From contig NZ_ARWB01000001.1 of NCBI RefSeq assembly GCF_000384475.1, forward strand, positions 1,716,176-1,780,175: a stretch of 64,000 nt of DNA. Reading direction: 5' to 3'. Positions 15,597 to 24,580 of the stretch are shown one piece after another. Under the pieces are notes generated by a model. The model ran no database searches, was not told the DNA's origin, and worked only from the letters and a program-made list of their open reading frames with translations. A program made the translations under genes and the position numbers. This DNA comes from Methylopila sp. M107. Lineage in GTDB: Bacteria > Pseudomonadota > Alphaproteobacteria > Rhizobiales > Methylopilaceae. Each line of letters opens with the position of its first letter. Position 1 is the stretch's first letter.

Positions 15597-16250
15597 ATGA
15601 CCATCACGCTCCTCGACGTCATCCTGATCGCGGTCATGGCGATCTCGGCGCTGCTCGCAATGGTGCGCGGATTCGCGCGCGAGGTGCTTTCGATCGCGTC
15701 CTGGGTCGCGGCCGCCGCCGCCACCTGGTACTTCTTCGAGCCTGCGAGAGCGCTCGCCCGCGAGCACATCAAGTTCAATCCGCCACAGCTCGTCGACGGC
15801 ATCGCGGCCGCCTCGATCTTCATCGTCACGCTGCTGCTCGTGTCGTTCATCACCATGAAAATCTCCGACGCGATCCTCGACAGCCGCGTCGGCCCGGTCG
15901 ACCGCATCCTCGGCTTCGCGTTCGGCGCGGCGCGCGGGCTGCTGCTCGTCGTCGTCGGCTTCATGTTCTTCACATGGCTTGTGCCCGAAAAGGGACAGCC
16001 GGACTGGTTCCGCACAGCGCAGTCCAAGGTCATCCTGCAGGACGCCGGGGACAAGCTGCTGGCGATGTTGCCGGAAGACCCGGAAAGCACCATTCTTCAG
16101 AAGCTGAAGCGCCGGGACGGGACCGGCGAGGCTTCGGGTCCCGGCGGCGCGCCGAACGCGCCGGCCGAAGACACGGCGCCGGACGCTAACCCTGCGGACA
16201 AGCAGGGAATCGACAAGCTGCTCGAGCAGGACGAGAAACCGCGTCAATAA
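15597..16250 (+). CDS. cvpA: CvpA family membrane protein
   Basis: A 217-residue inner-membrane protein with four membrane segments in the first about 135 residues (ITLLDVILIAVMAISALLAM, IASWVAAAAATWYFF, GIAAASIFIVTLLLVSFIT, GAARGLLLVVVGFMFFTWL). A polar Pro/Ala-rich cytoplasmic tail follows. CvpA was named for colicin V export and is linked to envelope stress tolerance; its molecular role is unsettled. It lies between radA and purF as in many proteobacteria, where cvpA-purF form one operon; the 55-nt gap to purF fits that. Confidence 0.92.
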   Translation: MTITLLDVILIAVMAISALLAMVRGFAREVLSIASWVAAAAATWYFFEPARALAREHIKFNPPQLVDGIAAASIFIVTLLLVSFITMKISDAILDSRVGPVDRILGFAFGAARGLLLVVVGFMFFTWLVPEKGQPDWFRTAQSKVILQDAGDKLLAMLPEDPESTILQKLKRRDGTGEASGPGGAPNAPAEDTAPDANPADKQGIDKLLEQDEKPRQ

Positions 16251-16305
16251 CGGCCGCTCGGCAGAGCGTTCCGTCGTTCAGGCATTTGCGGGAGCTGACC
16301 GCGCC

Positions 16306-17796
16306 ATGACTGACTCCAACGGCCTGCACTCGCACGAGATGTCGTCCGAGGACCCGTTCGACATCAACGCCGATCGGCTGCGCGAGGAGTGCGGCGTCTT
16401 CGGCGTCTTCGGACATCCGGAAGCCGCGGCGCTGACCGCGCTTGGTCTCCATGCCCTTCAGCATCGTGGCCAGGAGGCCTCCGGCATCGTCAGCTATGAC
16501 GGCGGCCGGTTCCACGCCGAACGACGGCTCGGCCTCGTCGGCGACCACTTCTCCGACGCCCGCGTCATCGCCCGCCTCCCCGGCCGCGCCGCCATCGGCC
16601 ACAACCGCTACTCGACGACCGGCGAGACGATCCTGCGCAACGTCCAGCCGCTGTTCGCCGAGCTCGACGCCGGCGGCCTCGCGGTCGCGCACAACGGCAA
16701 CCTGACCAACGCCCTGATGCTCCGCCGCGAACTCGTCCGCGCCGGGGCGATCTGCCAGTCGACCTCCGACACCGAGGTGATCCTTCACCTCGTCGCGCAG
16801 AGCCGGCGTCCGCGCATCATGGACCGCTTCGTCAACGCGCTGCGCGAGATCGAGGGCGCCTATGCGCTCGTCGCGCTGACCGCCAAGAAGATGATCGGCG
16901 CGCGCGACCCGCTCGGCATCCGCCCGCTGATTCTGGGCGAGCTCGACGGCTGCTACATCCTCACTTCGGAGACCTGCGCGCTGGACATCATCGGCGCGAA
17001 GTATGTCCGCGACATCGAGAACGGCGAGGTCGTGGTGATCTCGGACAAGGGCATCCAGTCCTTGAAGCCCTTCCCGCCGCAGCGCATGCGGCCCTGCATC
17101 TTCGAGTTCGTCTACTTCGCGCGGCCGGACTCGGTCGTGCAGGGCAAGTCGGTCTACGACGTTCGCAAGAAGATGGGCGTCGAGCTCGCCCGCGAGTCGA
17201 TGCCGGAAGCCGACGTGATCGTGCCGATCCCGGACTCGGGCGTGCCGGCCGCGATCGGCTTCAGCCAGGAGAGCGGCATCCCGTTCGAACTCGGCATCAT
17301 CCGCAACCACTATGTCGGCCGCACCTTCATCCAGCCGACGCAAGGCGTGCGCGAGCTTGGCGTCCGCATGAAGCACAGCGCGAACCGCTCGCAGATCGAA
17401 GGCAAGCGCATCGTGCTGGTCGACGACAGCCTCGTGCGCGGCACCACCTCGCTGAAGATCGTCAAGATGATGCGCGACGCCGGGGCGACCGAGGTGCATT
17501 TCCGCCTCGCCTGCCCGCCGATCCGGTTTTCGGACTATTACGGCATCGACACGCCGGAGCGCGAGAAGCTGCTGGCCGCGAAGCATTCGGTCGAGGAGAT
17601 GTGCGAGTTCATCGGCGCCGACAGCCTCGCCTTCCTGTCGGTCGACGGCCTCTACCGCGCCATGGGCTATGACGGCCGCGACGAGGTTCGCCCGCAATAC
17701 ACCGATCACTGTTTTACGGGCGACTATCCGACCCCGCTGACCGATCTCACCGAGGCCACGCCGAGGCAGCTCTCGCTGATCGCGGAAGCGAGCTGA
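16306..17796 (+). CDS. purF: Amidophosphoribosyltransferase PurF
   Basis: It makes phosphoribosylamine from PRPP and glutamine, the first committed step of purine synthesis. The 496-residue protein has an N-terminal propeptide of about 28 residues that would be cut before the nucleophile Cys29 in ECGVFGVFG. The glutaminase domain (HNRYSTTGETILRNVQP) and the C-terminal PRPP-binding motif IVLVDDSLVRGTTS follow. Length and motifs are complete. The guaA and guaB genes of the same pathway lie about 10 kb downstream on the other strand. Confidence 0.97.
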   Translation: MTDSNGLHSHEMSSEDPFDINADRLREECGVFGVFGHPEAAALTALGLHALQHRGQEASGIVSYDGGRFHAERRLGLVGDHFSDARVIARLPGRAAIGHNRYSTTGETILRNVQPLFAELDAGGLAVAHNGNLTNALMLRRELVRAGAICQSTSDTEVILHLVAQSRRPRIMDRFVNALREIEGAYALVALTAKKMIGARDPLGIRPLILGELDGCYILTSETCALDIIGAKYVRDIENGEVVVISDKGIQSLKPFPPQRMRPCIFEFVYFARPDSVVQGKSVYDVRKKMGVELARESMPEADVIVPIPDSGVPAAIGFSQESGIPFELGIIRNHYVGRTFIQPTQGVRELGVRMKHSANRSQIEGKRIVLVDDSLVRGTTSLKIVKMMRDAGATEVHFRLACPPIRFSDYYGIDTPEREKLLAAKHSVEEMCEFIGADSLAFLSVDGLYRAMGYDGRDEVRPQYTDHCFTGDYPTPLTDLTEATPRQLSLIAEAS

Positions 17797-17802
17797 GCGT
17801 CT

Positions 17803-17930
17803 TCCCCCTTTCCCCTTGACGGAGAGGGTCGGGGTGAGGGGTGCGGGCGGCGCCTCTTCCTGAAAATGGCGGCGCCCGCACCCCTCATCCGGCCGCTCCG
17901 CGGCCACCTTCTCCCTCAAGGGGAGAAGGG
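17803..17930. repeat. Second-family palindromic intergenic repeat
   Basis: ccccttgacggagagggtcgg...ggtgcgggc on the left is mirrored by gcccgcacccctcatcc...ccctcaaggggagaaggg on the right. It also holds an internal small palindrome ggccgctccgcggcc. This family (cttctccc...gggagaag) differs from the gtcat...atgac REPs. It separates purF from the SDR gene. Confidence 0.7.
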
Positions 17931-17958
17931 AAGAGCAGCGCCTTCTCCGAGAAATCTC

Positions 17959-18708
17959 ATGTCCGAACCTACCCCTCTCGCCGGCCGGATCGCCGTCGTC
18001 ACCGGCGCGACGCGCGGGATCGGCTATGCGGTCGCGCTCGAACTCGCGAAAGCCGGCGCGCATGTCGTCGCGACGGGCCGCACGCAGGGCGCGCTGGAGG
18101 AGCTCGACGACGAGATCAAGGCGGCCGGTGGTTCGGCCACACTCGCGCCGTTCGACGTCACCGACTATGCGGCGGTCGACCGGCTTGGCGCCGCACTGTT
18201 CGAACGGCACGGCAAGCTCGACATCCTGGTCGGCAACGCAGGCCTGCTCGGGCAGATCTCGCCGCTCGGCCATGTCGAGCCGAAGGAGTGGGACAAGACG
18301 CTCGCCGTTAACCTCACCGCGAACTGGCGGCTGATCCGCTCGCTCGATCCGCTGCTGCGGGCCTCCGACGCCGGCCGCGCGGTGTTCGTGACGTCGGGCG
18401 CAGCCCACAAGGAGCGCGCGTTCTGGGGTCTCTACGCGGCGACAAAGGCAGGCCTCGAGGCGCTCGCGCGCGCCTATGCGGCGGAAACGCGGAACATCAC
18501 TGAGGTCAAGGTGATGCTGGCCAATCCCGGCCCGCTCGCGACCGCCATGCGCAAGAAGGCGATGCCGGGCGAAGACGCCTCGACGCTGAAGACCCCGGCC
18601 GATTTTGCGCCGAAGATCGTTGCGCTGTGCTCGCCGGACTGGAACGAGACGGGGCGGCTCTACGATTTCCCGACCGACAGCGTGAAGAGTTTTCGCGCGC
18701 CGGAGTGA
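17959..18708 (+). CDS. Short-chain dehydrogenase/reductase
   Basis: A 249-residue classical SDR. It has the NAD(P) binding motif TGATRGIG near residue 19, NAG in LVGNAGLLG, the catalytic Ser in FVTSGAAH, and YAATKAG carrying the Tyr-x-x-x-Lys pair. The Arg after the first strand (ATGRTQ) suggests NADPH preference. The oxidised substrate cannot be read from the sequence. The gene follows purF across a 160-nt repeat and converges on der, so it is probably its own unit. Confidence 0.85.
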   Translation: MSEPTPLAGRIAVVTGATRGIGYAVALELAKAGAHVVATGRTQGALEELDDEIKAAGGSATLAPFDVTDYAAVDRLGAALFERHGKLDILVGNAGLLGQISPLGHVEPKEWDKTLAVNLTANWRLIRSLDPLLRASDAGRAVFVTSGAAHKERAFWGLYAATKAGLEALARAYAAETRNITEVKVMLANPGPLATAMRKKAMPGEDASTLKTPADFAPKIVALCSPDWNETGRLYDFPTDSVKSFRAPE

Positions 18709-18744
18709 CGCTCCTTGTCCCGGACTTGAGCCGGGAGACGGGCG

Positions 18745-20106
18745 CTACTTCTTCTTGTCGTACGGATTTTCCGCCGAGCGGAAAGCCACGCGGATCGGCG
18801 CGCCGGGCAGGTCGAACGACTCCCGCAGGCCGTTCACGAGATAGCGCGTGTACGAGGTCGGCAGCTCGTTGGTGCGCGTGCCGAACACCACGAACGACGG
18901 CGGCCGCGCTTTCGCCTGAGTCGCGTAGCGCAGCTTGATCCGCTTGCCGGCGACTGCGGGCGGCGGATGGCGCGAGATCGCGTCCTCGAGCCAGCGATTG
19001 AGGGCGGCGGTCGAGACGCGGCGGTTCCAGACCTCGTGCGCGCGCACCACCGAGGCCATCAGCCGGTCGACGCCCTCGCCGGTCTCGCCAGCCATCGCGG
19101 TCAACTCGCACCCCTTCACCTGTGGCAACAGCCGGTCGAGCCGTTCGCGGGCGGCCGCGAGCGCGGGGCCGCGCTCCTCGATCAGGTCCCATTTGTTGAG
19201 GCCGATGACGAGCGCCCTGCCCTCGCGCGCCACGAGGTCGGCGATCGAAAGATCCTGCTTCTCGAAGGGGATCGTCGCGTCGAGCAACAGCACGACGACC
19301 TCGGCGAACTTGATCGCCCGGATCGCGTCGGCGACCGAAAGCTTTTCGAGCTTTTCGACGACGCGGGCCTTTTTCCTCAGCCCCGCAGTGTCGACCAGCC
19401 GGATGCGATGGCCCCGCCATTCGAGATCGACCGAGACCGAATCGCGCGTGATGCCGGCTTCCGGGCCCGTCAGCATCCGCTCGTCGCCGACGAGACGGTT
19501 GACCAGCGTCGACTTACCGGCGTTCGGCCGGCCGACAACTGCGATCCGTAGCGGCGCGTCGGGGCCGTCCTCGGGCTCCTCGTCCTCGTCGCCGGGCTCC
19601 GGGAAGAACGGGACGAGCGCGTCGTAAAGGTCGCCAAGACCCTCGCCGTGTTCGGATGAGATCGGCAACGGATCGCCGAGACCGAGCGAATAGGCCTCGG
19701 CCGCCGCCGTCGCGCCGATCTTCCCCTCGGCCTTGTTGGCGAGCAGGATGACGGGGCGGCCGGTCTTGCGGGTCAGCGCCGCGAAGCGCTCGTCGTCGGC
19801 CGTGACGCCCGCGCGCACGTCGATCATGAACAGCACGACGTCGGAGGCTGTGATCGCGGCCTCGGTCTGGGCGCGCATGCGCGCCTCGAGCGAGCCGCCG
19901 GCGGCGTCCTCGAGGCCCGCGGTGTCGACGATGCGGAAGGTCAGGTCGCCGAGATGGCCCTCGCCCTCGCGGCGGTCGCGGGTCACGCCCGGCATGTCGT
20001 CGACCAGCGCCAGGCGCTTGCCGACGAGCCTGTTGAACAGCGTCGACTTGCCGACGTTCGGCCGGCCGACGATCGCGACGGTCACGAGAGGAAGAACTTC
20101 TGTCAC
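18745..20106 (-). CDS. der: Ribosome-assembly GTPase Der (EngA)
   Basis: Der acts in 50S subunit maturation. The 453-residue protein has two tandem GTPase domains, with G1 motifs GRPNVGKST (about residue 14) and GRPNAGKST (about 190) and G4 motifs NKAE and NKWD. A C-terminal KH-like domain follows ([20 protein letters not shown]). An acidic linker ([14 protein letters not shown]) separates the G domains. The start is a GTG at 20104-20106 ([16 protein letters not shown]); upstream in-frame sequence is unrelated. It is the last gene of the unit with the YfgM-like protein. Confidence 0.95.
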   Translation of the reverse strand: MTEVLPLVTVAIVGRPNVGKSTLFNRLVGKRLALVDDMPGVTRDRREGEGHLGDLTFRIVDTAGLEDAAGGSLEARMRAQTEAAITASDVVLFMIDVRAGVTADDERFAALTRKTGRPVILLANKAEGKIGATAAAEAYSLGLGDPLPISSEHGEGLGDLYDALVPFFPEPGDEDEEPEDGPDAPLRIAVVGRPNAGKSTLVNRLVGDERMLTGPEAGITRDSVSVDLEWRGHRIRLVDTAGLRKKARVVEKLEKLSVADAIRAIKFAEVVVLLLDATIPFEKQDLSIADLVAREGRALVIGLNKWDLIEERGPALAAARERLDRLLPQVKGCELTAMAGETGEGVDRLMASVVRAHEVWNRRVSTAALNRWLEDAISRHPPPAVAGKRIKLRYATQAKARPPSFVVFGTRTNELPTSYTRYLVNGLRESFDLPGAPIRVAFRSAENPYDKKK

Positions 20107-20164
20107 GCGGACCTTTCCGGCGAAGGACCCGCCGGAAGGACCGCGAGGTCCGCCGGGCGGCCGT

Positions 20165-20398
20165 TCAGGCGATGTTGGCGCTCGACGGCGTCGGCAGCGA
20201 GGACAGCGGCTGCGGAACGCTATCGGGCGGAGGCGGCGCGACCTTGGGCACCGGCCGGCGCTCGCCCGGCAGCGGCGTCTCTTTCTCGTTGAACGGATTG
20301 ATCTTGTCGATGCTCTCGCAGCCGGCGAGCGAGCCGACCACTGCGAGCGCAAACGCGACACGCAACGACTTCGAGGCAAATCTGATCACGACTGTCAC
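20165..20398 (-). CDS. Small lipoprotein at the bamB position (possible BamB remnant)
   Basis: A 77-residue protein with a signal peptide and lipobox ([11 protein letters not shown]), so the mature form would be a lipidated peptide of about 52 residues starting [20 protein letters not shown], then Pro-rich to the end. In Rhizobiales the outer-membrane assembly lipoprotein BamB normally lies between the YfgM-like gene and der, and its mature N-terminus carries an INPF...LPGER signature like this one. The eight-bladed propeller is missing. I infer either a truncated BamB or a stand-alone lipopeptide. The frame itself is intact. Confidence 0.65.
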   Translation of the reverse strand: MTVVIRFASKSLRVAFALAVVGSLAGCESIDKINPFNEKETPLPGERRPVPKVAPPPPDSVPQPLSSLPTPSSANIA

Positions 20399-20436
20399 GA
20401 ACTCCAGAAAACCCCGGCCCCCCCGGCCGCGAAACG

Positions 20437-21114
20437 TCAGTTGGTCGGCTTGTCGGCCGGCGCCGGCTGCGCCGCGGGCGGCAGCACGGCGAGCATGAGA
20501 TCGGCGCGCTGGCGGACATTGCCGACGGCCTCGGGATCGGACACCACAGCCTCGAGCTGCCGGCGCGCCTCAGCCATGTCGCCGGCCTTGAAGGCGGCGA
20601 GGCCGAGCGCCTCGCGGGCGAGCGAGCGCCAGGCGCCGTCCTTCGCCGCGATCGGCTCGACCAAGGCGCGGACATCTTCCGGCTTGCCGGCGTCGACCGC
20701 GACATAGGCGCCGCGGATGCGGGCCGCGTCCTTCAGCAGCGGATCGGCTGCGGGATCGTTCGCGATCGCCTGATAGAGCTTGAGCGCCGCGGCCTTGTCC
20801 TTCTTGGCGGCTTCATCGGCTTCGCGCAGCCGCGCGACGGTCTGGTACCCGGTCGGGCCCTTCGAGCCGATCTCGCCGAAGGCGGCGCGCGCCTCGTCGG
20901 CCTTGCCTTCGGTCGAGAGCTTGGTCGCCGCCTGATACTGGTCGCCGGCGGTCGCGGCGGCGCGCGCCTGGAGATACTGATAGCCGCGCCAGCCGCCGAC
21001 GCCGGCGACGATCAGCAGGCCGACGACCAGAAGCAGCGTGCCGTAGCGATCCCAGAACGCCTTCAGGCGGTCGCGTCGCAGGTCCTCCTGGACCTCTTGA
21101 AAGATATCGGCCAT
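20437..21114 (-). CDS. YfgM-like membrane-anchored TPR protein
   Basis: A 225-residue protein. A cytoplasmic N-terminus (MADIFQEVQEDLRRDRLKAF, then WDRYG) is followed by one membrane helix (TLLLVVGLLIVAGVGGWRGY) and a periplasmic domain of TPR-like helices (residues about 60-210). This is the TPR_21/YfgM family, ancillary to the SecYEG translocon and linked to periplasmic chaperones. It lies upstream of the small lipoprotein and der in the same direction, matching the usual YfgM-BamB-Der gene order. Confidence 0.88.
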   Translation of the reverse strand: MADIFQEVQEDLRRDRLKAFWDRYGTLLLVVGLLIVAGVGGWRGYQYLQARAAATAGDQYQAATKLSTEGKADEARAAFGEIGSKGPTGYQTVARLREADEAAKKDKAAALKLYQAIANDPAADPLLKDAARIRGAYVAVDAGKPEDVRALVEPIAAKDGAWRSLAREALGLAAFKAGDMAEARRQLEAVVSDPEAVGNVRQRADLMLAVLPPAAQPAPADKPTN

Positions 21115-21243
21115 CGCATCCGTTCAGGCGTCGCAAATCGATCGCGCGGGGCGACCCGGCGCGCGGCCGCACCATAGCCACGCGGTCACGCTCCCGCAAA
21201 CCTTTTGACCCGTTGGGCCGGCGATCCGAGCACTAGGCCGGCC

Positions 21244-21813
21244 TCAGCCCCCGAAAGCCGGCTTGCCGATCAGCATGGGATGCAGGAAGGCGCCGAACAA
21301 GCCGTAGAACGCGACGCCGATCACCACCGCGATGACGTCGTTCTGCCAGGACCCCTGCCGGACGGGCGCTCCGTGGACCCGTTCGTCCCGCTTGAGCAGG
21401 ATGCGCGCGGCGACGCCGTAGGCGAGCAGCGAACCGAAAAGAAGCACGCTCGCAAGGTCGCCGTTCGAGATCAGGTGCGCGGTCGCCCATAGCTTGAGCC
21501 CGGCGAGCATCGGATGCTTCGCCTTGGCGCGGATAAGGCCCGGAAGGTGGGACGCGATCACCAGGATGAAGGCCGGCAACACGAGCAGCGCCGTGACGTG
21601 CCGGGTCCATGCGGGAGGCGACCACAGTTCGATAAACGGCGCCGACCGCCAGCCCAGCACAATCAGCACGAGCCCGGCGATCGACACGAGCGAATAGGCG
21701 GCCTTGTACGGCCCCTCGCCGATGCTTGCGATCAGACCGGCACGCACGCCCCGCGCCCGCGTGAACAGATGCGCGCCAAGGAAGACCGCGAGGCCGGTCA
21801 CGAGCAGGAGCAT
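21244..21813 (-). CDS. NnrU family membrane protein
   Basis: A 189-residue protein with about six membrane helices and the NnrU signatures HLFTRARGVRAGLI, YKAAYSLVSIAGLVLIV, HPMLAGLKLWATAHLISNGD and LLFGSLLAYGVAARILLKRD. NnrU was found beside denitrification genes and resembles the phytochromobilin/methyltransferase-like membrane family seen in Z-ISO isomerases, but its biochemical role here is not known. No nitric-oxide or nitrite reductase genes are nearby. Confidence 0.88.
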   Translation of the reverse strand: MLLLVTGLAVFLGAHLFTRARGVRAGLIASIGEGPYKAAYSLVSIAGLVLIVLGWRSAPFIELWSPPAWTRHVTALLVLPAFILVIASHLPGLIRAKAKHPMLAGLKLWATAHLISNGDLASVLLFGSLLAYGVAARILLKRDERVHGAPVRQGSWQNDVIAVVIGVAFYGLFGAFLHPMLIGKPAFGG

Positions 21814-21958
21814 ACGGCGTCCTCATCAATCTGGAATCGCTCGAAGTTATCCGACCGGCCGGCGTTAAGCCATCGCTGCGGTGTGATTCGACAAGCCCTC
21901 GCGCCGGCGCCACAAATGTGGCGTGTCTGTGGCGGTCTTCGCGCGTGAGGGTAGAAAG

Positions 21959-22384
21959 ATGAGAAGCCGTGTGTATGCGTTGGCGGTTTTGTGTGGACTT
22001 CTTGCAGCGCCGGTGTCGGCGTCCGCCACGGTGGTGGCGAAGATCAGCCTGTCGGCGCAGCGCGTCGACGTGTCGGTCGGCGGGTCTCCCGCCTATTCCT
22101 GGCCTGTCTCGACGGCGCGCCGCGGCTACGTCACGCCGACGGGCCAGTTCCGGGCGCAGCGCACCGCGCGGATGTGGTACTCGCGCAAGTACGACATGTC
22201 GCCGATGCCCTATTCCGTCTTCTTCCACGGCGGCTACGCCATCCACGGCACGAACTACGTCCGGTCGCTCGGCCGGCCGGCGAGCCATGGCTGCATACGG
22301 CTCGCGCCCGGCAACGCCGCCAAATTCTATGCGCTGGTGCGCACATACGGCCTGAGCAACGCGCGGGTCATCATCACGCGCTGA
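21959..22384 (+). CDS. L,D-transpeptidase (YkuD domain)
   Basis: A 141-residue exported enzyme: a signal peptide (MRSRVYALAVLCGLLAAPV, cleavage near ASA) and a compact YkuD domain with the active site SHGCIRL near residue 110 and His in YAIHGTNY. Family members make 3-3 cross-links in peptidoglycan or attach proteins to it. It lacks any LysM or peptidoglycan-binding domain and is near the minimum size. I chose ATG 21959 because GAGGG/AAAG lies upstream and a proper signal peptide results. Confidence 0.9.
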   Translation: MRSRVYALAVLCGLLAAPVSASATVVAKISLSAQRVDVSVGGSPAYSWPVSTARRGYVTPTGQFRAQRTARMWYSRKYDMSPMPYSVFFHGGYAIHGTNYVRSLGRPASHGCIRLAPGNAAKFYALVRTYGLSNARVIITR

Positions 22385-22394
22385 GCCGGCGTGC

Positions 22395-22412
22395 GGCGGG
22401 CCACGGCCCGCC
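22395..22412. terminator. GC hairpin after the L,D-transpeptidase gene
   Basis: GGCGGGCC (22395-22402) pairs with GGCCCGCC (22405-22412) over a 2-nt turn, 10 nt after the stop. There is no T run, so any termination would be weak or Rho-assisted. It lies about 45 nt before queE. Confidence 0.4.
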
Positions 22413-22455
22413 CGCCACTTGACGCTCGCCCCCGCCGGGGCTTTCTGGCCTCGTC

Positions 22456-23088
22456 ATGGCTTACGCGGTCAAAGAGATCTTCAAGACGCTGCAGGGCGAG
22501 GGCGCCCATGCGGGCCGCGCTGCCGTGTTCTGCCGTTTCGCGGGCTGCAACCTCTGGTCCGGCCGTGAGCAGGACCGCGCGACGGCGGCATGCCGCTTCT
22601 GCGACACCGACTTTGTCGGCGTTGACGGAGAGGGCGGGGGCAAGTTCGACGGCGTCGCGACGCTCGCCGACGCGATCGAGCGGGCATGGGCGGGCTCGGG
22701 CGGTCCGCGATATGTCGTGTTCACAGGCGGCGAGCCGCTGCTGCAGCTCGACGCGCCGCTGGTCGAAGCGGTCCACGCGCGCGGCTTCGAGATCGCAATC
22801 GAGACCAACGGCACGCAAATTCCGCCGGCGGGCGTGGACTGGATCTGCGTCAGCCCCAAGGCCGACGCGCCGCTGGCGCTGAGCGCGGGCGACGAGCTGA
22901 AGCTGGTGTTTCCACAGGACGGCGTCGATCCCGAGAGCTACGTCGGGCTGAAGTTCCGGCATCACTGGCTTCAGCCGATGGACGGCGAGCACGGCGTCCG
23001 CAACACCGCGCTTGCAGCCGCCTACTGCATGGACCATCCCCAATGGAGGCTGAGCCTCCAGACCCACAAGCTGATCGGCCTGCCCTAA
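22456..23088 (+). CDS. queE: 7-carboxy-7-deazaguanine synthase QueE
   Basis: A radical SAM enzyme that converts CPH4 to 7-carboxy-7-deazaguanine in the queuosine/preQ0 pathway. The 210-residue protein starts [20 protein letters not shown] and has the atypical cluster motif CRFAGCNLW...CRFCDTDF; the stretched CxnCxxC spacing is typical of QueE. GGEPLLQ and IETNGT follow. It is the first gene of queE-queD-queC, and queD begins 5 nt later. Confidence 0.95.
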   Translation: MAYAVKEIFKTLQGEGAHAGRAAVFCRFAGCNLWSGREQDRATAACRFCDTDFVGVDGEGGGKFDGVATLADAIERAWAGSGGPRYVVFTGGEPLLQLDAPLVEAVHARGFEIAIETNGTQIPPAGVDWICVSPKADAPLALSAGDELKLVFPQDGVDPESYVGLKFRHHWLQPMDGEHGVRNTALAAAYCMDHPQWRLSLQTHKLIGLP

Positions 23089-23093
23089 CCGCC

Positions 23094-23462
23094 ATGCACG
23101 AACTCTCAAAACAGTTCCGCTTCGAGGCGGCCCACACGCTCGCCCGTGCGATCGACGTCGAGCCCAGCCGCCGCATCCACGGCCACTCCTATCGCGCGGA
23201 GGTGACGGTTCGCGGCGAGGCGGACGCCGAGACCGGCATGGTCGTCGACCTCGGCCTGTTCAGCCGGGCTCTCGCCGACGCCCGCGACGCGCTCGACCAC
23301 CGGTTTCTCGACGAAGTGCCGGAACTTGGCCCTGCGACGCTCGAGAACCTCTCCAGCTTCATTTGGCGAAGAGTCTCGCAAACCTGCCCGGGCCTCGCGA
23401 AGGTCACCGTCTATCGCGACAGCGAGGGCGACGCCTGCAGCTTTTTCGGGCCGGCCGGATGA
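23094..23462 (+). CDS. queD: 6-carboxy-5,6,7,8-tetrahydropterin synthase QueD
   Basis: It converts 7,8-dihydroneopterin triphosphate, made by FolE, into CPH4. The 122-residue protein has the zinc histidines in FEAAHTL and RIHGHSY, and the DH pair in ALDHRFLDE. The position that holds the catalytic Cys in E. coli QueD (just before the HGH motif) is Ser/Arg here ([11 protein letters not shown]), and no Cys lies nearby. Its stop overlaps the queC start by 4 nt. The pathway place is secure from its neighbours. Confidence 0.92.
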   Translation: MHELSKQFRFEAAHTLARAIDVEPSRRIHGHSYRAEVTVRGEADAETGMVVDLGLFSRALADARDALDHRFLDEVPELGPATLENLSSFIWRRVSQTCPGLAKVTVYRDSEGDACSFFGPAG

Positions 23463-24166
23463 GCGGCGACGGCGCTCTGGTCCTGTTTTCCGGCGGCCAG
23501 GATTCTGCAACCTGCCTCGCCTGGGCGCTCGATCGCTACGACCGCGTCGAGACGCTGGGCTTCGACTACGGCCAGCGGCATCGGGTCGAACTCGACCAGC
23601 GTGAGGTCATCAGAGCGAAGCTTTCGGCTCTGCGGCCCGAATGGGCTTCGCGACTCCGCGAGGACCACACCATCGCGCTGCCCGCGCTCGGAAAGCTTTC
23701 GGACACCGCCCTCACGCGCGACGTCGAGATCGCGCTCGGAGCCGGGGGGCTGCCCAACACCTTCGTGCCGGGCCGCAACATTGTCTTCCTGACCTTCGCG
23801 GCGGCGCTCGCATTCCGGCGCGGGCTGAAGCGCATCGTCGGCGGCATGTGCGAAACGGACTTTTCCGGCTATCCCGACTGCCGCGACGACACGATCAAGG
23901 CTTTGCAGGCGGCGCTCAACCTCGGAATGCAGAGCCGTTTCGTGCTGGAGACGCCGCTGATGTGGCTCGACAAGGCCGACACATGGCGTCTCGCGGAAAC
24001 GCTCGGCGGGACGGAGCTGGTCGACCTCATCGTCGAGGACAGCCACACCTGCTACCGCGGTGAACGGGGCGCCCGCCACGATTGGGGGTTCGGCTGCGGG
24101 ACCTGTCCCGCCTGCGAACTGCGGGCGAAAGGGTTCGCGGCGTATCGGGCGTCGGAGACGGGGTGA
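23459..24166 (+). CDS. queC: 7-cyano-7-deazaguanine synthase QueC
   Basis: An ATP-dependent enzyme that turns 7-carboxy-7-deazaguanine into preQ0. The 235-residue protein has the PP-loop [15 protein letters not shown] at residue 8 and a C-terminal zinc site (ACEL preceded by WGFGCGTCP), plus [10 protein letters not shown] and [12 protein letters not shown]. It starts with an ATG overlapping the queD TGA. With queE and queD it forms one operon; no queF is present in the window. Confidence 0.96.
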   Translation: MSGDGALVLFSGGQDSATCLAWALDRYDRVETLGFDYGQRHRVELDQREVIRAKLSALRPEWASRLREDHTIALPALGKLSDTALTRDVEIALGAGGLPNTFVPGRNIVFLTFAAALAFRRGLKRIVGGMCETDFSGYPDCRDDTIKALQAALNLGMQSRFVLETPLMWLDKADTWRLAETLGGTELVDLIVEDSHTCYRGERGARHDWGFGCGTCPACELRAKGFAAYRASETG

Positions 24167-24220
24167 GCGACACAGATCTAAGTTGCGAACGTCGCCGCCT
24201 CGTCGGACGGCTGTGAGCCG

Positions 24221-24571
24221 TCAGCCGAACGTCGCCGCATAGTTCTCCGGCTTGAACCCGACCAGCAGCTTGCCGCCGACCTCCAACACCGGCCGCTTGA
24301 TCATGGACGGCTGCGCCAGCATCAGCGCGATCGCCTTGGCTTCGTCGAGGCCTTCCTTCTCGTTGTCCGGCAGTTTGCGGAAGGTCGTCCCGGCGCGGTT
24401 GAGCAGCGCTTCCCAACCGACCTCTGTCGCCCAGCTGCGCAGCCTGTCCGCGTCGATCCCTTGCGCCTTGTAGTCGTGGAACCGATAGGCGACGCCTTGG
24501 CTGTCGAGCCAAGACCGCGCCTTTTTCATCGTGTCGCAGTTCTTGATGCCGTAGATCACCGGTTCGGCCAT
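24221..24571 (-). CDS. ArsC/Spx-family reductase (YffB-like)
   Basis: A 116-residue thioredoxin-fold protein with the single active Cys in YGIKNCDTMKKARSWL, followed by FHDYKAQGID, TTFRKLP and MIKRPVLEVGGKLLVGF. YffB proteins are GSH-dependent thiol reductases related to arsenate reductase; arsenate itself is unlikely to be the substrate, and no ars genes are near. The cis-Pro RPV is conserved. It lies 10 nt upstream (in sequence) of the DUF1993 gene end and is probably co-transcribed with it. Confidence 0.85.
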   Translation of the reverse strand: MAEPVIYGIKNCDTMKKARSWLDSQGVAYRFHDYKAQGIDADRLRSWATEVGWEALLNRAGTTFRKLPDNEKEGLDEAKAIALMLAQPSMIKRPVLEVGGKLLVGFKPENYAATFG

Positions 24572-24580
24572 CGCGCGCCT

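Noticed and set aside
16186-18408. A 740-codon open frame on the minus strand opposite purF and the SDR gene
   Set aside because: It is antisense to two clearly conserved genes, is His/Arg/Asp-rich without any domain, and arises from strong GC bias at third positions.
22395-22455. A preQ1 riboswitch before queE
   Set aside because: The gap is only about 70 nt and holds a GC hairpin without the preQ1 aptamer's A-rich tail.
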